A stretch of 64,000 bases of DNA from Acanthococcus lagerstroemiae (lineage: Eukaryota; Arthropoda; Insecta; Hemiptera; Eriococcidae), in contig CM063110.1 of the NCBI GenBank assembly GCA_031841125.1, forward strand, positions 37,401,214 through 37,465,213, written 5' to 3'. A model generated the notes under the pieces. It was given only the letters and a program-made list of their open reading frames with translations. It did not search any database and was not told the DNA's origin. Position 1 is the stretch's first letter. Each line of letters opens with the position of its first letter. Position numbers and translations under genes: made by a program. Of the stretch, positions 36,331-47,300 are shown in pieces.

Positions 36331-38460
36331 TCGCTACTGCTACTTCATACCTCGCTTGACGTCGCCGGTGAATTAGAGAGTGTCGGAAAAACCTCGTCGG
36401 AAAATCGCGAAAATCTTTCGTTCTATTGGATAGATTTTGCTGCAAATCAATGGTGTCCTATTCCTAACTATATTCTATCGATTCACATAATAACTAACTC
36501 TTCATGTAGCTTAATCCCTTTTCAAATTATATTAACTAAAGACCACTTTTGTGTTATAAAGTCGACTTCCTGAATTTCTAAAATTAGAGAAGCCAATTTT
36601 CAACCTAGAGGCCGAATTCATTAGTAAGGAAACACGAAAATGGGAAATTAAGATCATTCGCTTACTTCCGCCGTAAAACGTCGAGAAAAGTTTGCTCTGT
36701 CCTCCCCCCCCCCCCATTCCCACCAGCTGCCAAGAATTTCTGATTTCTTATTATTATTATTTTTTTTTTTAAAGTATATTTTTCCGAAAAATCGACTAAC
36801 ATTTTCTGATGGGAGCGTTTTTCAATGATTAGTTTTGAGCATATCTCTCCTGAATTCAGTCTTGCTTGTGATCAGTGCTTTCGTGAGATATTCCTGATGG
36901 CAGGCACTCGAATTCACCGAGAAGTCTTCACCCTTGGTTAACAATAAGTGAGTATTTTTTCAGGTAAGAGGCAGCACAATACCTTTGCCAGACGCACAGA
37001 GGCTGTGGTAGACCAGAATTTCGATTTTTTTTTTATGCCTAGAGGTTTTGAAGTAGTCGTTTGGCGCCACCTTACAAGGACTGAAAGGACAAACTATTTC
37101 TACATTTAAAGCGAGTACCACAATCAGAGGCATATCAATAGTAGATTAGAATTTTTCTCAGCTTCCAAATAGTTGAATCTACTCGGTCTTATGTAACTAC
37201 GGTACAGAATTATGTATATAGACATTGCTACACTCTTAGACATTCAGCAGAGAACTAAAAATATTACATTAACCAGTTCGGTATTTGCTAGACGGCGTGC
37301 TGGTTCGGCACCAAACAAGTCAGAGCTAGAATGAGGAAATCAAATAGTTATTTTTATGTGGACAAAAATGTCGCTAAGGTACTCCCATTTTCTTAGATAT
37401 TTTAAGCAAAGAAATCGGCATCGAGCGTAGTTAAAATCGTCATGAAAACTTCGACTGCTATCAAAATTGGAATCAGGTTGTAAGTGTGCAAAATAACTGT
37501 CCGGAATCCAATATTTAAGTTGGAAAATAATACGGAAGACTGGTATGGGAATACATAAGTTATGTAGTGACAAATTTGAAGGCTCGGCGGTGACAGCAGT
37601 GGTTTTCCTAATAATATGCCAAAAGAAACGTGAGGCTAGAGATGGTCAAATGATTATGCTATCAAAAACTATAAGAAAAGAACTAAAAAATAGGGGGAAA
37701 GGAGGTATATACAACTGCCCCCCCCCCATGGAATGGAATTCTGGTAAAACGTTATTTTTATATGCAGAACTTATCCCTTACTTAATTGAACAATATTCTG
37801 TTTGAGAAAGAGAACCGCGTGAAACCGTCCAATTTTAATTTTCAGCTTATTGACTGATATTGCTGTTATTCAATCAATGCCATAGGGGTCTGAACCTCCT
37901 TGCGATATATTACAGCGTGCTCAGTTTTATTCTAAAATGAAATTCCTTGACTTTTCGCTGATTTTCCCCTAAATTTCCCAGACACGTTTCAGAGCGGTCC
38001 AAAAGGTGGCTAAATAAAGTTTACAGGGCGTGCGAAAAGATGTGCGCAATATTCAAATTTTTGCAACTTTATTACATAGAATAAATGTTGGGATGGCATG
38101 TAAACAGAAACTCATGGGTGGCTTTGGAGTGCACAAGATAGATTTGTGTTCATTGTGGCTTCAGTCTCTGGGTTAGGAAGTTCTCGAAATTTGATTTTTT
38201 GATTATTTGACGGACCCTAGTTCCAAATTAGATCAAACGGGGACCAAAGCGCAAAGGAAAAAAACATGTCTCAGACGAATCTGCAACCATGGGAGAGCAA
38301 TTTCATGTTTCGCAATTCAGTTCAATCCGATCGTACCCTAATAGAAAAAAAAAAAAATATCTATGGGAAATTTCTATTAAATACTGAAGATGGCTAGAAG
38401 AAACAAAAAATTTCCATGGAAATGTGGACCACTGAACTGAATTGTGAACTGAATTGCGAC
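36331..38460 (+). other. ABCG intron 1, non-coding
   Basis: There is a 12-C run near 36704 and a 9-C run near 37718. ACAGGGCGTGCGAAAAG near 38025 resembles a transposon end, but no partner end was found. No gene recognised. Confidence 0.4.
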
Positions 38461-38825
38461 CAGGGAGACGGAAGCCAAACGATACAGTTTTCCGCTTCCG
38501 GCTTCTAGCCTCCAATTCTCATGTAGCTTCTCAGTTCTAGCTTCCAGCCTCAACTTCCAATTGTTTTCGGCCTCCGGCTTCTAGCTTCCCGTTTTTTTTT
38601 ACTTATTCTCACCATTTCACTTTCACTAATAAGCTTTTTTTTTTCTTTCTTTTTCTTCTACTTAAAAAAAAATTTTTCATAAAATTGTAAGAAGCAATTT
38701 TAGCTTCCGCTTCTGGCTTCCAGCTTTTAACTCATTCAGCTTCCAACTTCTGGCTCCTCAAAATTATCCAAAAACTGCAAAAACTTCCGGCTTCTGACTT
38801 CCAGCTACCGGTTTCGCATCCCTGC
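38461..38825. repeat. degenerate short tandem repeat (CTTCCGGCTTCTAG-like)
   Basis: Words such as GCTTCCGGCTTCTAGC, CTTCCAGCCTC and GGCTTCCAGCTTTTAACTC recur at roughly 6-12-bp spacing in 38480-38600 and 38700-38820, with a poly-T/A stretch between. Confidence 0.65.
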
Positions 38826-39740
38826 TTGTGACCATGAAGAGCTAAATATCATACGGATAGAAGTAACGCTCAAACATTCTGCAGCCGTTTGTTAAGGTAA
38901 TAGAAATTTCTATGGAAATTTTTTTTATTGGGGTATGATCAGGAGAAGTAACGTTCAAAAAGTAACACTTTTTCCGTTAATATGCCAAAGCTCTCAATCA
39001 GTTGTTTTTTTTCGTGATGCTCCAAAGTAACGCTCAAAAGTGTTTATGTGCCAAACCAAAGACATGAAAATGTCAAACATACGAGTAAAAACAAAACTAA
39101 GATATAAGAATCAAAAAATCTTATAATTAATTTGATTCATTTTGGCTTCAACCACTTCAAAGGACAAGACATGAGAGAACATTTGTGGAAGCTCTCTAAT
39201 ATGCATTATGCTTTTTTCAGAAATATTTCCTAAAATCTCTCACTTTTCTTTGACTTTTCTAGAATTTAAAAATTCCCCGACTTTTTCAGAACTTGGCACC
39301 CTTTATTATTTTATTATTTAAAAAATCTCTTTGTTTTATGAATTAATAAACCTGCGTCATTGTTTTCAGAATCTGCGTACCTACCTCCCCTCAAATTTCG
39401 GTCAAGACCAGACCACTTCCCTTCGAACACTAAGCTGTTTACGCCACTGTCTTCACTTGTAACACCTCCTGTAATACATATTTCCATTAAGATGAAATTC
39501 GGCAACGGCATAGTCAGGATGCGTAGATCCGAATTTGAAATTAAGTCAATTGTATATATTTAATTTGGACTGCTTCTCAACCAGTTCTTCCCTGTTTCTT
39601 CGCTTAGAGTACCTAATCAGAACGAAGATGTAACTGGCCACTCGTTTAGACATTGAGGCATGATATTTTTTATTGATTGAGAATAGGTACGGATATTCTG
39701 CTATCATTCTAATTTCAATGGAAGTTGTTCTAACAGCATG
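38826..39740. other. ABCG intron 1, non-coding
   Basis: AT-rich with no repeat recognised. Includes the candidate AATAAA (minus strand, 39669-39674) for the open frame at 39741-40127. Confidence 0.35.
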
Positions 39741-40127
39741 TCAACCATTGTACGTAAAAGCTTGAGCGGGAAAAACATTTTCGGTGTCGTCATCGGAAGT
39801 CGAATCACTCGTATAAACTTTGTCGCTGACAGCTGCATAAACTAAGGTACATGCAGGAACTTTGTGACGTCGTGACCTAGAAGAGGGGCGTTCCAACTCT
39901 GAAAGTTGTCGAATGAATTTTAAAATATCGAAAGTGAAAAAAGTTTTTCCAATAAAACAATTCTGCCGAAGGATTTCTGAATTTTCAAAAACACACCGGG
40001 AAAGTGCACCGCTTGGCAAGCCTTCGAGTGTATGGTAGACGTATGTTGTATAATCCTTCCTCTGGGATGAGGATTCTCCTGAATAATGTGACAACGCTGA
40101 TTCTATCACACTTCTTCGATATCTAAT
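39741..40127 (-). CDS. possible terminal coding exon, unknown protein (antisense to ABCG)
   Basis: An open frame of about 128 codons without an ATG near its start runs to a TGA at 39741-39743. Protein features are a central TFFTFDILKFIRQLSELE stretch, a basic SRSRRHK patch and an acidic Ser/Asp tail (TSDSTSDDDTENV). A possible acceptor, AATTAG, lies immediately upstream near 40123, though with a poor pyrimidine tract. AATAAA on the minus strand lies at 39674-39669, about 70 bp past the stop. Together these look like the last exon of a minus-strand gene nested in ABCG intron 1. The protein is not recognised and an accidental open frame is a real alternative. Confidence 0.25.
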   Translation of the reverse strand: MRYRRSVIESALSHYSGESSSQRKDYTTYVYHTLEGLPSGALSRCVFENSEILRQNCFIGKTFFTFDILKFIRQLSELERPSSRSRRHKVPACTLVYAAVSDKVYTSDSTSDDDTENVFPAQAFTYNG

Positions 40128-41789
40128 TTATAAACATGTATTCATTATCTTATTTTCAATTTGAGGATTCTCGGCCTTTCTACCGAAGCTATTAATGGAA
40201 ACCTGATATCCTTCCTCATTTTACCTGCAGACGACACGAAGCATTTTCGCACCTTGTTAATTAATGGTTTCATTTGAATTACCGAAACCATGCACGTGTA
40301 TTGAAAACGGTTACCGACTTCATCCGACGTAGCGTAAATTTTTCTAATTATTATATTAATTAATCCGGCATGTTCTAATTAAATATTCCATGCTCTCCTG
40401 TAAGTTCATCGAATTGGCTAAAAATCTCGAAATACCTCCCACTGGGTTTTCTCATGCGGTAATATTAATTTCCTGTTCAACCATTTCTCTTCAGGCCGTC
40501 TGCATAACCACAGATTACGTGTCAAGGGCGACATAATATTATATAGAATATTTGGATTCGAATTTCAGATTTAAAACCTTACAATTGAATTTGTATAGCA
40601 GTTTATAGTAATTAGTTCTCTACGTACTGAAAACGTGGCCTTTGTTTTTGTCTCACCCGATGAAATAAAAATAAAAAGTAGAACGAATTTCCTACCCACA
40701 AAATTCTCAAAAGTTATAGTGGCCGATTTTTGTTACCACAAGATGCAGCCAGGTACAGAGACAATTTCAGTCAATCGAACTACAAAGCGGCTTGCTAGTT
40801 GGCAAGTCATGTACCTAATTGGACAAACAGGAAAACGGGAAGAAAGGATAGAATATACACAAGAACCCAAAATTTCTACATGCGTACCGATAATTTGCCC
40901 CAGGTTGAAGGGAATGAGATTCTTCTCCTAAATCTAGTACTGACTTTTCAAAGAGTCTTAGATAAGTGTAAAGAAGTCCCAACGTTACGAACGGATCTTA
41001 GAATGCCTTGCCGAATCTTAAACAAGTTTAGAGGAGCGAGTTAAGACTCAGTCCGAAGACTAGATAAAATAACCTTTCAAAAGAGATCTCGGGTACTTTT
41101 TTAGATATAAAATTAGCCAAGTTATACGATTTCGAAAATAAAAAATACTATTCAAGAAAAACACCTTCTATAGTTCTTATTGTCAATGAGTGAAATTTTT
41201 TCTTGAGTTTTTATGTGCAGTGACCAAGTGGTATTTTTTCCATCATCTCTTTTACATAGTCAGTGATTAGAGAAACATAGCACCATGAAAAAGAGAATAA
41301 TACATCTTTTACTACAGAATAATCCATTGAAATCGAAAATTCGATATTTCTGATCTTCAGTCTGAAAAAGAGTTGTAACTCAAGAACTTTAAACGGCAAA
41401 GTCAGCCCTTTGTCTATTCTGGTGCACGTACCTATGCAAAAATTTGGTGGCACAAATCACTTAAAACTGCTTGCACCCATCACTTATCTGCTCGCTCAGT
41501 TACCACGTTGAGCTATAAACACAATTTAAATTTTCAAAGGGAAATGGTGGAAAATAAAAATTATTCATCATGAATTTTCCCTCCAAGGATTACTTCCTTA
41601 AATCCACCACTGAATTAGTTCATAAAGTGACTAATTCTGAAAACTGGCGGACTGTCGGATGAACTAGTGATTCCTTAAATTTAATTATTTCGATCAATAA
41701 ATATCTATGCTATCGTGAATACGAATGAAAGTTTTCCTTGTTCACAAATTCGTTTGATTGTAAAGCAATTGATTCGATTTTTTTTTCAG
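40128..41789 (+). other. end of ABCG intron 1
   Basis: No gene recognised. The open frames at 40635-40931 and 41211-41453 lack domains. The final bases carry a long T tract ending in CAG at 41787-41789, a good 3' splice site. Confidence 0.5.
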
Positions 41790-41907
41790 ATTCAAAAACC
41801 ATTTTGAGAGGAGTTAGTGGAAGATTCGAGGCTGGCAATTTGTCAGCCATTTTGGGACCATCGGGAGCTGGAAAAAGCAGTTTGCTCAACGCTGTTTCCG
41901 GCTTCAG
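41790..41907 (+). CDS. ABCG half-transporter, coding exon 2 with Walker A
   Basis: The first two bases complete an Asp codon with the last G of 8778-8835. The exon then reads [19 protein letters not shown], followed by [29 protein letters not shown] is the Walker A (P-loop) that binds ATP, and [21 protein letters not shown] is the hallmark start of the ABCG nucleotide-binding domain. The exon is 118 bp, in phase with exon 1 (58 coding bp), and ends AG|GTAACA at 41907/41908. The phase suggests the next exon starts at the third base of an Arg or Ser codon. Later parts of the protein (Walker B, ABC signature, six-helix membrane domain) are not in the window as far as I can see. Insects have many ABCG genes and this fragment does not say which one. 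Confidence 0.9.
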
Positions 41908-42367
41908 GTAACATAAATACTTCGTGCTTTCTTGCTGATCTTCGCTGCCCGACCTGTTCGGAACGCAAAAGAAATTTTTTCATTGAGTAATTTATGAGCC
42001 GCCAATGTACGGCCATTCTTTCACGAACTGATGGTGTGATGAAGTAAGGGCGCGAACAATAAGACTTCCGTAACTTGCCCTAAAGTTTCACAGAAGCTGA
42101 TTATAATCGGACAGTGTCACAATGTCACCCCACCATGATTTTCTTTCAGTATTGTATTTTTAGTTAATGAACAACTGAAGTTACTAGAATAAAATTGCAT
42201 TTCACTAAAATATTTTTTTTTTTTTAAATATAAAATGTAAATAACTAAAAAGTTTTATAAGAACCTTTATGATGGAGAGGAAAATGATGAGAAGAAGAAA
42301 GTTGATGGTGTGCCATAAGGTACGGCCCTTTCCCACCAGTCCTGGAGGTAGAAGGCTTGACAATACT
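41908..42367 (+). other. start of ABCG intron 2
   Basis: Donor GTAACA at 41908. Sequence to 42367 is AT-rich with no gene. The intron continues at least to the window end, since no third exon was found. Confidence 0.5.
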
Positions 42368-42640
42368 CAGAGGCGAAACTATAGGGGGTGTGGGGTTTTG
42401 AAACACTCCCTCCACCCCAATAATTTGACAGTCAGCAAATTCTGAAACTGTTCATTTGGATTTTTCATTTTCTATGAATGTTTGTTTGTTTGTTTGTTTT
42501 CTTCTAATAAAAAATATTTCTATTAAAAAACGGCAGATTTTTAATTTTAAAAAATTTTGTCGGCGAATTTTTAGTTTTCAAAAAATATTTGTCGACAAAT
42601 TTTTCTTCTCCATCTCCCCAAACTGAAAGTCAAGTTTCGT
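42368..42640. repeat. dispersed repeat, copy A
   Basis: It starts CAGAGGCGAAACTATAGG and contains GGCAGATTTTTAATTTT, GTCGGCGAATTTTTA, CTTCTCCATCTCCCC and AACTGAAAGTCAAGTTT. It parallels 43303-43570 in the same orientation about 930 bp away. A CAGRG start suggests a hAT-related origin. No matching right end or TSD found. Contains a (TTTG)n stretch near 42480-42500. Confidence 0.55.
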
Positions 42641-43302
42641 TTCCGAAAATGGAGTACTCTGCACTCCTGTCAGAGACTAGTCAGTCAAAAGCCGAAGGTT
42701 TCAAGCTGAGTATCGAACGTTATCGAAAGGTTGAAACTAAGCTGAAATGTGGAAGACGTTTTCGGAAATCTGAAAGTCGGTAGCAAACGTTGAATTTCGA
42801 ACTTCAATTATTATTGCGTTTTTGCTAGAGATTCTCTGTTTGACCTAGAGCCTAAAATGTGAGAAAGTTGAACATTTTATTAAAATATAAAAGTTGAAAG
42901 CAAAGGACTTATTTTCCAATGTCATAAGCTGAATCCGATAGCAAATGTTCCATTGTTTAATTTACGGGATTTGGTCCTGGTGAATATAGGAGGGAAATTT
43001 AGTCTGGAACAAAAGTGAAAACTCTATGTGTTTTTTCCATAAGAATGAAAGGGAGCTTGTGTGGCACGGATGAAACCTTGTAGTTTTTTTTATATTTTAT
43101 TTTATTGGAACGAATTTAGGAGACGAATCGGAGGCAATTCAGAAAAAAGATCACCAAGAGTAAATGACGACCACCTAATGTGTAAAGGATGTTGTGTGTT
43201 CTCAAGTATTCCTAACATCCTTCCAGCTTACCCTCCCAGACTAGGATATGCTCATGTGCGCAAATGTGAGTCCTTGGGGGATAAGGTTCCAATCTGCATT
43301 TG
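42641..43302 (+). other. ABCG intron 2, non-coding
   Basis: The open frames at 42589-42783 and 43061-43339 are unrecognisable. No gene seen. Confidence 0.4.
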
Positions 43303-43570
43303 CAGGGATGAAACTATTAGGTGGGGGCACCCCCAATAACTAGGCAGTCGGCAAACTTTGAAACTGTTCAAGTTCATTTGAATTTTTCATTCTCTAAGAA
43401 TTCTTGTTTGCTGTTTTTTTTTGTTTTTTTTAATATTTTGATTAAAAATCGGCAAATTTTCAAAAAATGTTGTCGGCGAATTTTTATGTTTCAAAAAATA
43501 TTTTTCGGCAAATTCTCCTTCTCCACCTCTCCCCCTCCTCCTCCTCTCAAACTGAAAGTCAAGTTTTCTA
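43303..43570. repeat. dispersed repeat, copy B, beside the copia element
   Basis: It starts CAGGGATGAAACTATTAGG and follows copy A through GGCAGTCGGCAAACTTTGAAACTG, GTCGGCGAATTTTTA and a CTCC-rich tract to AACTGAAAGTCAAGTTTT. The copia element is inserted about 50 bp beyond this point. Confidence 0.55.
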
Positions 43571-43622
43571 GCAATACTAAACACTTGAAAATAAACAGAG
43601 TTGTAAATCCAGACAAAATAAG

Positions 43623-43858
43623 TGTTGAAGCTGAGCTTCTTGTCGTCGTCATTGAACACCAACAATCGTAGAGATGCACGCAGTAATTAAACACAAGTGT
43701 AACTTCGAAACGTGTAATTGAATAAACGCAATATAACATCGGCGGACCGCTTCCGTACTCGGGATCTAAGCTCAACGTCCTCAGACGAAATACTAACGGA
43801 GCGTCGTACTATCGTAGAGCGCATACCGTATATCGGTAACAGTGTTACCAACTCAACA
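43623..43858 (-). repeat. 3' LTR of the copia element
   Basis: 236 bp, identical by eye to 53716-53951. It carries a perfect dyad GGTAACAGTGTTACC at 43835-43849 near its element-sense start and GAAGC-TGA-GCTTC near its end. TG...CA termini with TGTTGA/TCAACA inverted ends. Confidence 0.97.
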
Positions 43859-43867
43859 CTCCCTCCC
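43859..43867 (-). promoter_or_regulatory. polypurine tract (plus-strand primer)
   Basis: On the element-sense strand GGGAGGGAG ends directly at the 3' LTR. This is the RNase-H-resistant purine run that primes plus-strand DNA synthesis in LTR retrotransposons. Confidence 0.9.
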
Positions 43868-44395
43868 GGGATGTGATCTACGTACCAAATTTGGTTTTAA
43901 CTAAATTATATTATTAGTTGAGCAGCTGAGATTTAACTCAAAATTTCAACTTCGGAAAATAAAATTTCTTTTTCTTTTCGGAATCAAAACTAAATCAAAA
44001 CTTCGGAATTTGATTCTAACGACGGTAGCGGACAGCGGTCGACCTTTCGGAAACATTCACAACGGAATCATATGTACAACGAAAAATTCTTTCGAAATCA
44101 AAATTTCCTTTTCGGGTTCAATAGCTAAACATTCGTGACAACTTAAACTTACGAACTAAAAATTAGTACTTTCGAAAATTAAACATAACGACTGTTTTTA
44201 TCACAGCATCGGACGGTAGGCAGGAACATAGAGCGAGGCACAGTTTAACGACGAGTTTAACGAGAGTCACCTCGAGGCAGCGGGTATTTCGGAGTAAACT
44301 CAAAGTCTACTCTTCGAGTTAGTCTGAAAACATATTTCATATTAGTACATCGGAAATCATCGGATTTTACTTCGGATCAATAAACTAGAAGCTAG
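43868..44395 (-). other. copia 3' untranslated region
   Basis: About 530 bp between the TAG stop and the polypurine tract. No open frame. Rich in TTCGG/CCGAA words like the rest of the element. Confidence 0.7.
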
Positions 44396-47300
44396 CTAAA
44401 CTTCATTCATGATCGCTGCTCTCAACCTCTCATGTGCTTCTATGGTTAAAGGCTTGGTCATGATGTCGGCTAATTGCAGCTTAGTAGTTACCCACTGGAT
44501 CGTAATACGACCTTCTTTTACACATTTTCTTACGTAGTGTTCTTTGACCTCTGTCATATGGCGTAGCTTATTTTGGCCGCTTGTAGAGGCGCACTTTTCG
44601 GCTGCTTGATTGTCACAGTACAGCGTAATCGGGAACAAACTCTCATTTAGGATTCTTCGGAGTGATAAGTCTAAAGAAATAGATTCTTGACATGCATCGG
44701 ACATCGCGACATATTCCGCTTGACAGGTCGAAAGAGCTACATAAGTTTGCTTAGTAGTACGCCAGGCTATCGTATCCCCGAACAGTTGAATGATGTAACC
44801 GCAGGTTGAAACGGAACCTTTGCAGTCGGCAAAGCTAGCATCGGAGTAGGTTACCATGGTCTTGAGTTTCGATTCATATCGGAGTCCCAAATCTTTCGTT
44901 CCATTGAGGTATCGAAAAACTCTCTTTACGTTGGACCAATCTTCTTGCGTCGGATTCACTTGGTGTCTACTCAAAATATTTACGGCGAACAAGATGTCAG
45001 GTCTTGTGGCACTAGCAAGATAAAGCAAACTACCAACCGCCTCCCTGTACGGGACATTTATTTTGGTGTCGGGTCTTAAACATTCGGAATCAATATCAAC
45101 GGAGCCATTACTTACGGAATCAATTTCTCTCGATCGCCTTTCACGGTTAGTTACTTTGCGAGATTCGGCGGGTGTTCGGTGGCACTTTGCATCGGTAAAC
45201 CCAAAACGCTTTAATACTTTTCTTGCGTAGTCCCCTTGAGTGATTTTCATGATGCGCTGATCACGATTTCGTTCGATTTTCATACCTAGAAAAGTCTTCG
45301 GTTCTCCGAGATCTGTCATTTTGAATACCTTTCCAAGGCCTGCTTTTACTTCGGACAGTCTGGACTGGCTGTTTGAGGCTATTAACATATCGTCTACATA
45401 GAGAAGTAGAATTACTACATCGGACTTGGTTTTGGATGTGAATAGGCAAGGTTCACGATCATCATTTGTAAGACCTAATTTCAACGCTTCTTCGGTGAAT
45501 TTTAAGTTCCATTTCTTCGGGCTTATTTTCAAGCCATACAAGGCACGCTTCAGACGACAAACTTTGTTGTTTCGGACCTCTGGAGGACAATCATAGCCGT
45601 CGGGGAGTTTCATATAGATTTCTTCGTCTCCCAGTTCTGAGTTCAAGAACGCAGTTGTGACGTCTAATTGAGCGGCGTGTAGGTCGAACTTGTTGATTAT
45701 CGTAAGAACCGCCCTCACAATTGGTAATCGGGATACAGGCGCATACGTTTCACCCAGCCCATAGACATTTCTGTCTTTGAATCCACGAATCACCAGTCTC
45801 GCTTTAAATTTAGTTTTACCCTCGGTACTCTGTTTGCGCTTAAATACCCATTTGGAGTCAATCAGGTTCAGTCTGCTGCCATCAGACATCTTCTCTGGTT
45901 TATCGACTAGGGTCCAAACATCGTTCTCTTTCATCGAAAGGAGTTCTTCATCCACGGCCTTCTTCCATGCTTGATGTTGAGGCGTTCTCATCGCTTCGGC
46001 GTAACTCGTCGGATCTCCTTGTATTTGCGCTATCAGACAGTACCTATCAAAATCAAACTTTTCGTCGGAATCTTCGTCGGTCGAGGGTATGATCAGGAGA
46101 TTGCATGAACTGATATCGTTGATACGTCTACCAAGATTACAGTCATCTTCGCAAAAGTAGTTGGCATATTTCGGAATCTTCAATTGGCTACGAAGTCCTT
46201 CTCTTTTCGGTGTCAATTCGTCGGAGTCATTCTTCGGAATTATTTCGGGATCACGTCTTGATAGATAGTTGTCTTCTTCCAACTTAATCTTCTTCGGTCT
46301 TCCTCTTCCTTTTGGCTGGAAAGGTTCGGATTCTTCTTTGACATCTAATTTCCTCTTCTTCGGACGGCCTCTTTTCTTCGGGATTGATTCGGGTTTCGCT
46401 TCTTCGGTTTGATCGATATCTTCTTCCAGTTCGGTAAACCATTTCTTTTCGATTTCCCTTGTTTCGGAAACTTCGACTTCGGGCCAGTTTGTGACTGCGT
46501 TCGGGCCATATTTATCGCCATAGACCAGCTTCTCGTTGAAACGAACGTTCCGAGATTCGTAGAATTTGCCGCTCTCCGGGTGTAGGAGTTGATAGGCTGT
46601 ATCAGTGTACCCCACCAACACTGTACGTATGCCTCGGTACGAAAATTTCGACTCGGGAACTCGCTGAATCTTCATGTAGGCTAGACATCCAAATCTTCGA
46701 ATCTGTTCGGTGTGACAGTGTATCTTCGGTGCAAATCTTCGGAGTGGGATCTCAAAATCGATTGATCGATGCGGCGTCCTGTTGTAGGCGTGCACGGCGG
46801 CGTAGAGTGCTAAGTCCCACATACTCTTCGGCAGTCGAGAATCAAACATCAATGCTCTGATTTTGTTCTGTAACGTACGGTTGAACCTTTCGGATACTCC
46901 TGCGTGCTGTGGGGTATCAGGTGCGGCTAACTGTCTTTCAATGCCTTCGGATTCTAGTACAGTTGTGGTGTAGCCCCCTGTGTACTCCGTCCCCTGATCA
47001 GTGCGGAGAAAGCACACTTTGAGATCTTCTCCCAGGATGTTTCTGGAACTTCGGATGAAAGCTTCGAGGCAATGCCCTACTTCATCTTCCGTACGGAGCG
47101 CATAGCTCATTGCAAGGCGCGAGAAGTCATCAATGAATGAGACTATAAATACCTTCTTTCCGGGGTGAGTCGGAGGACTAATTTTGCCCATAACATCGGA
47201 GTGGATTATTTGCAACGGTCTACTGGCTCTCCAACGCTCACTCTTGAAAGGCAGACGTTCCATCTTCGCGAGAGCACAAACTTCGCAGCTTAAAATGCTA

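Noticed and set aside
40635..41044. Two overlapping plus-strand frames of 98 and 81 codons
   Set aside because: No domain, no good start or splice context, and the first begins with GTG rather than ATG.
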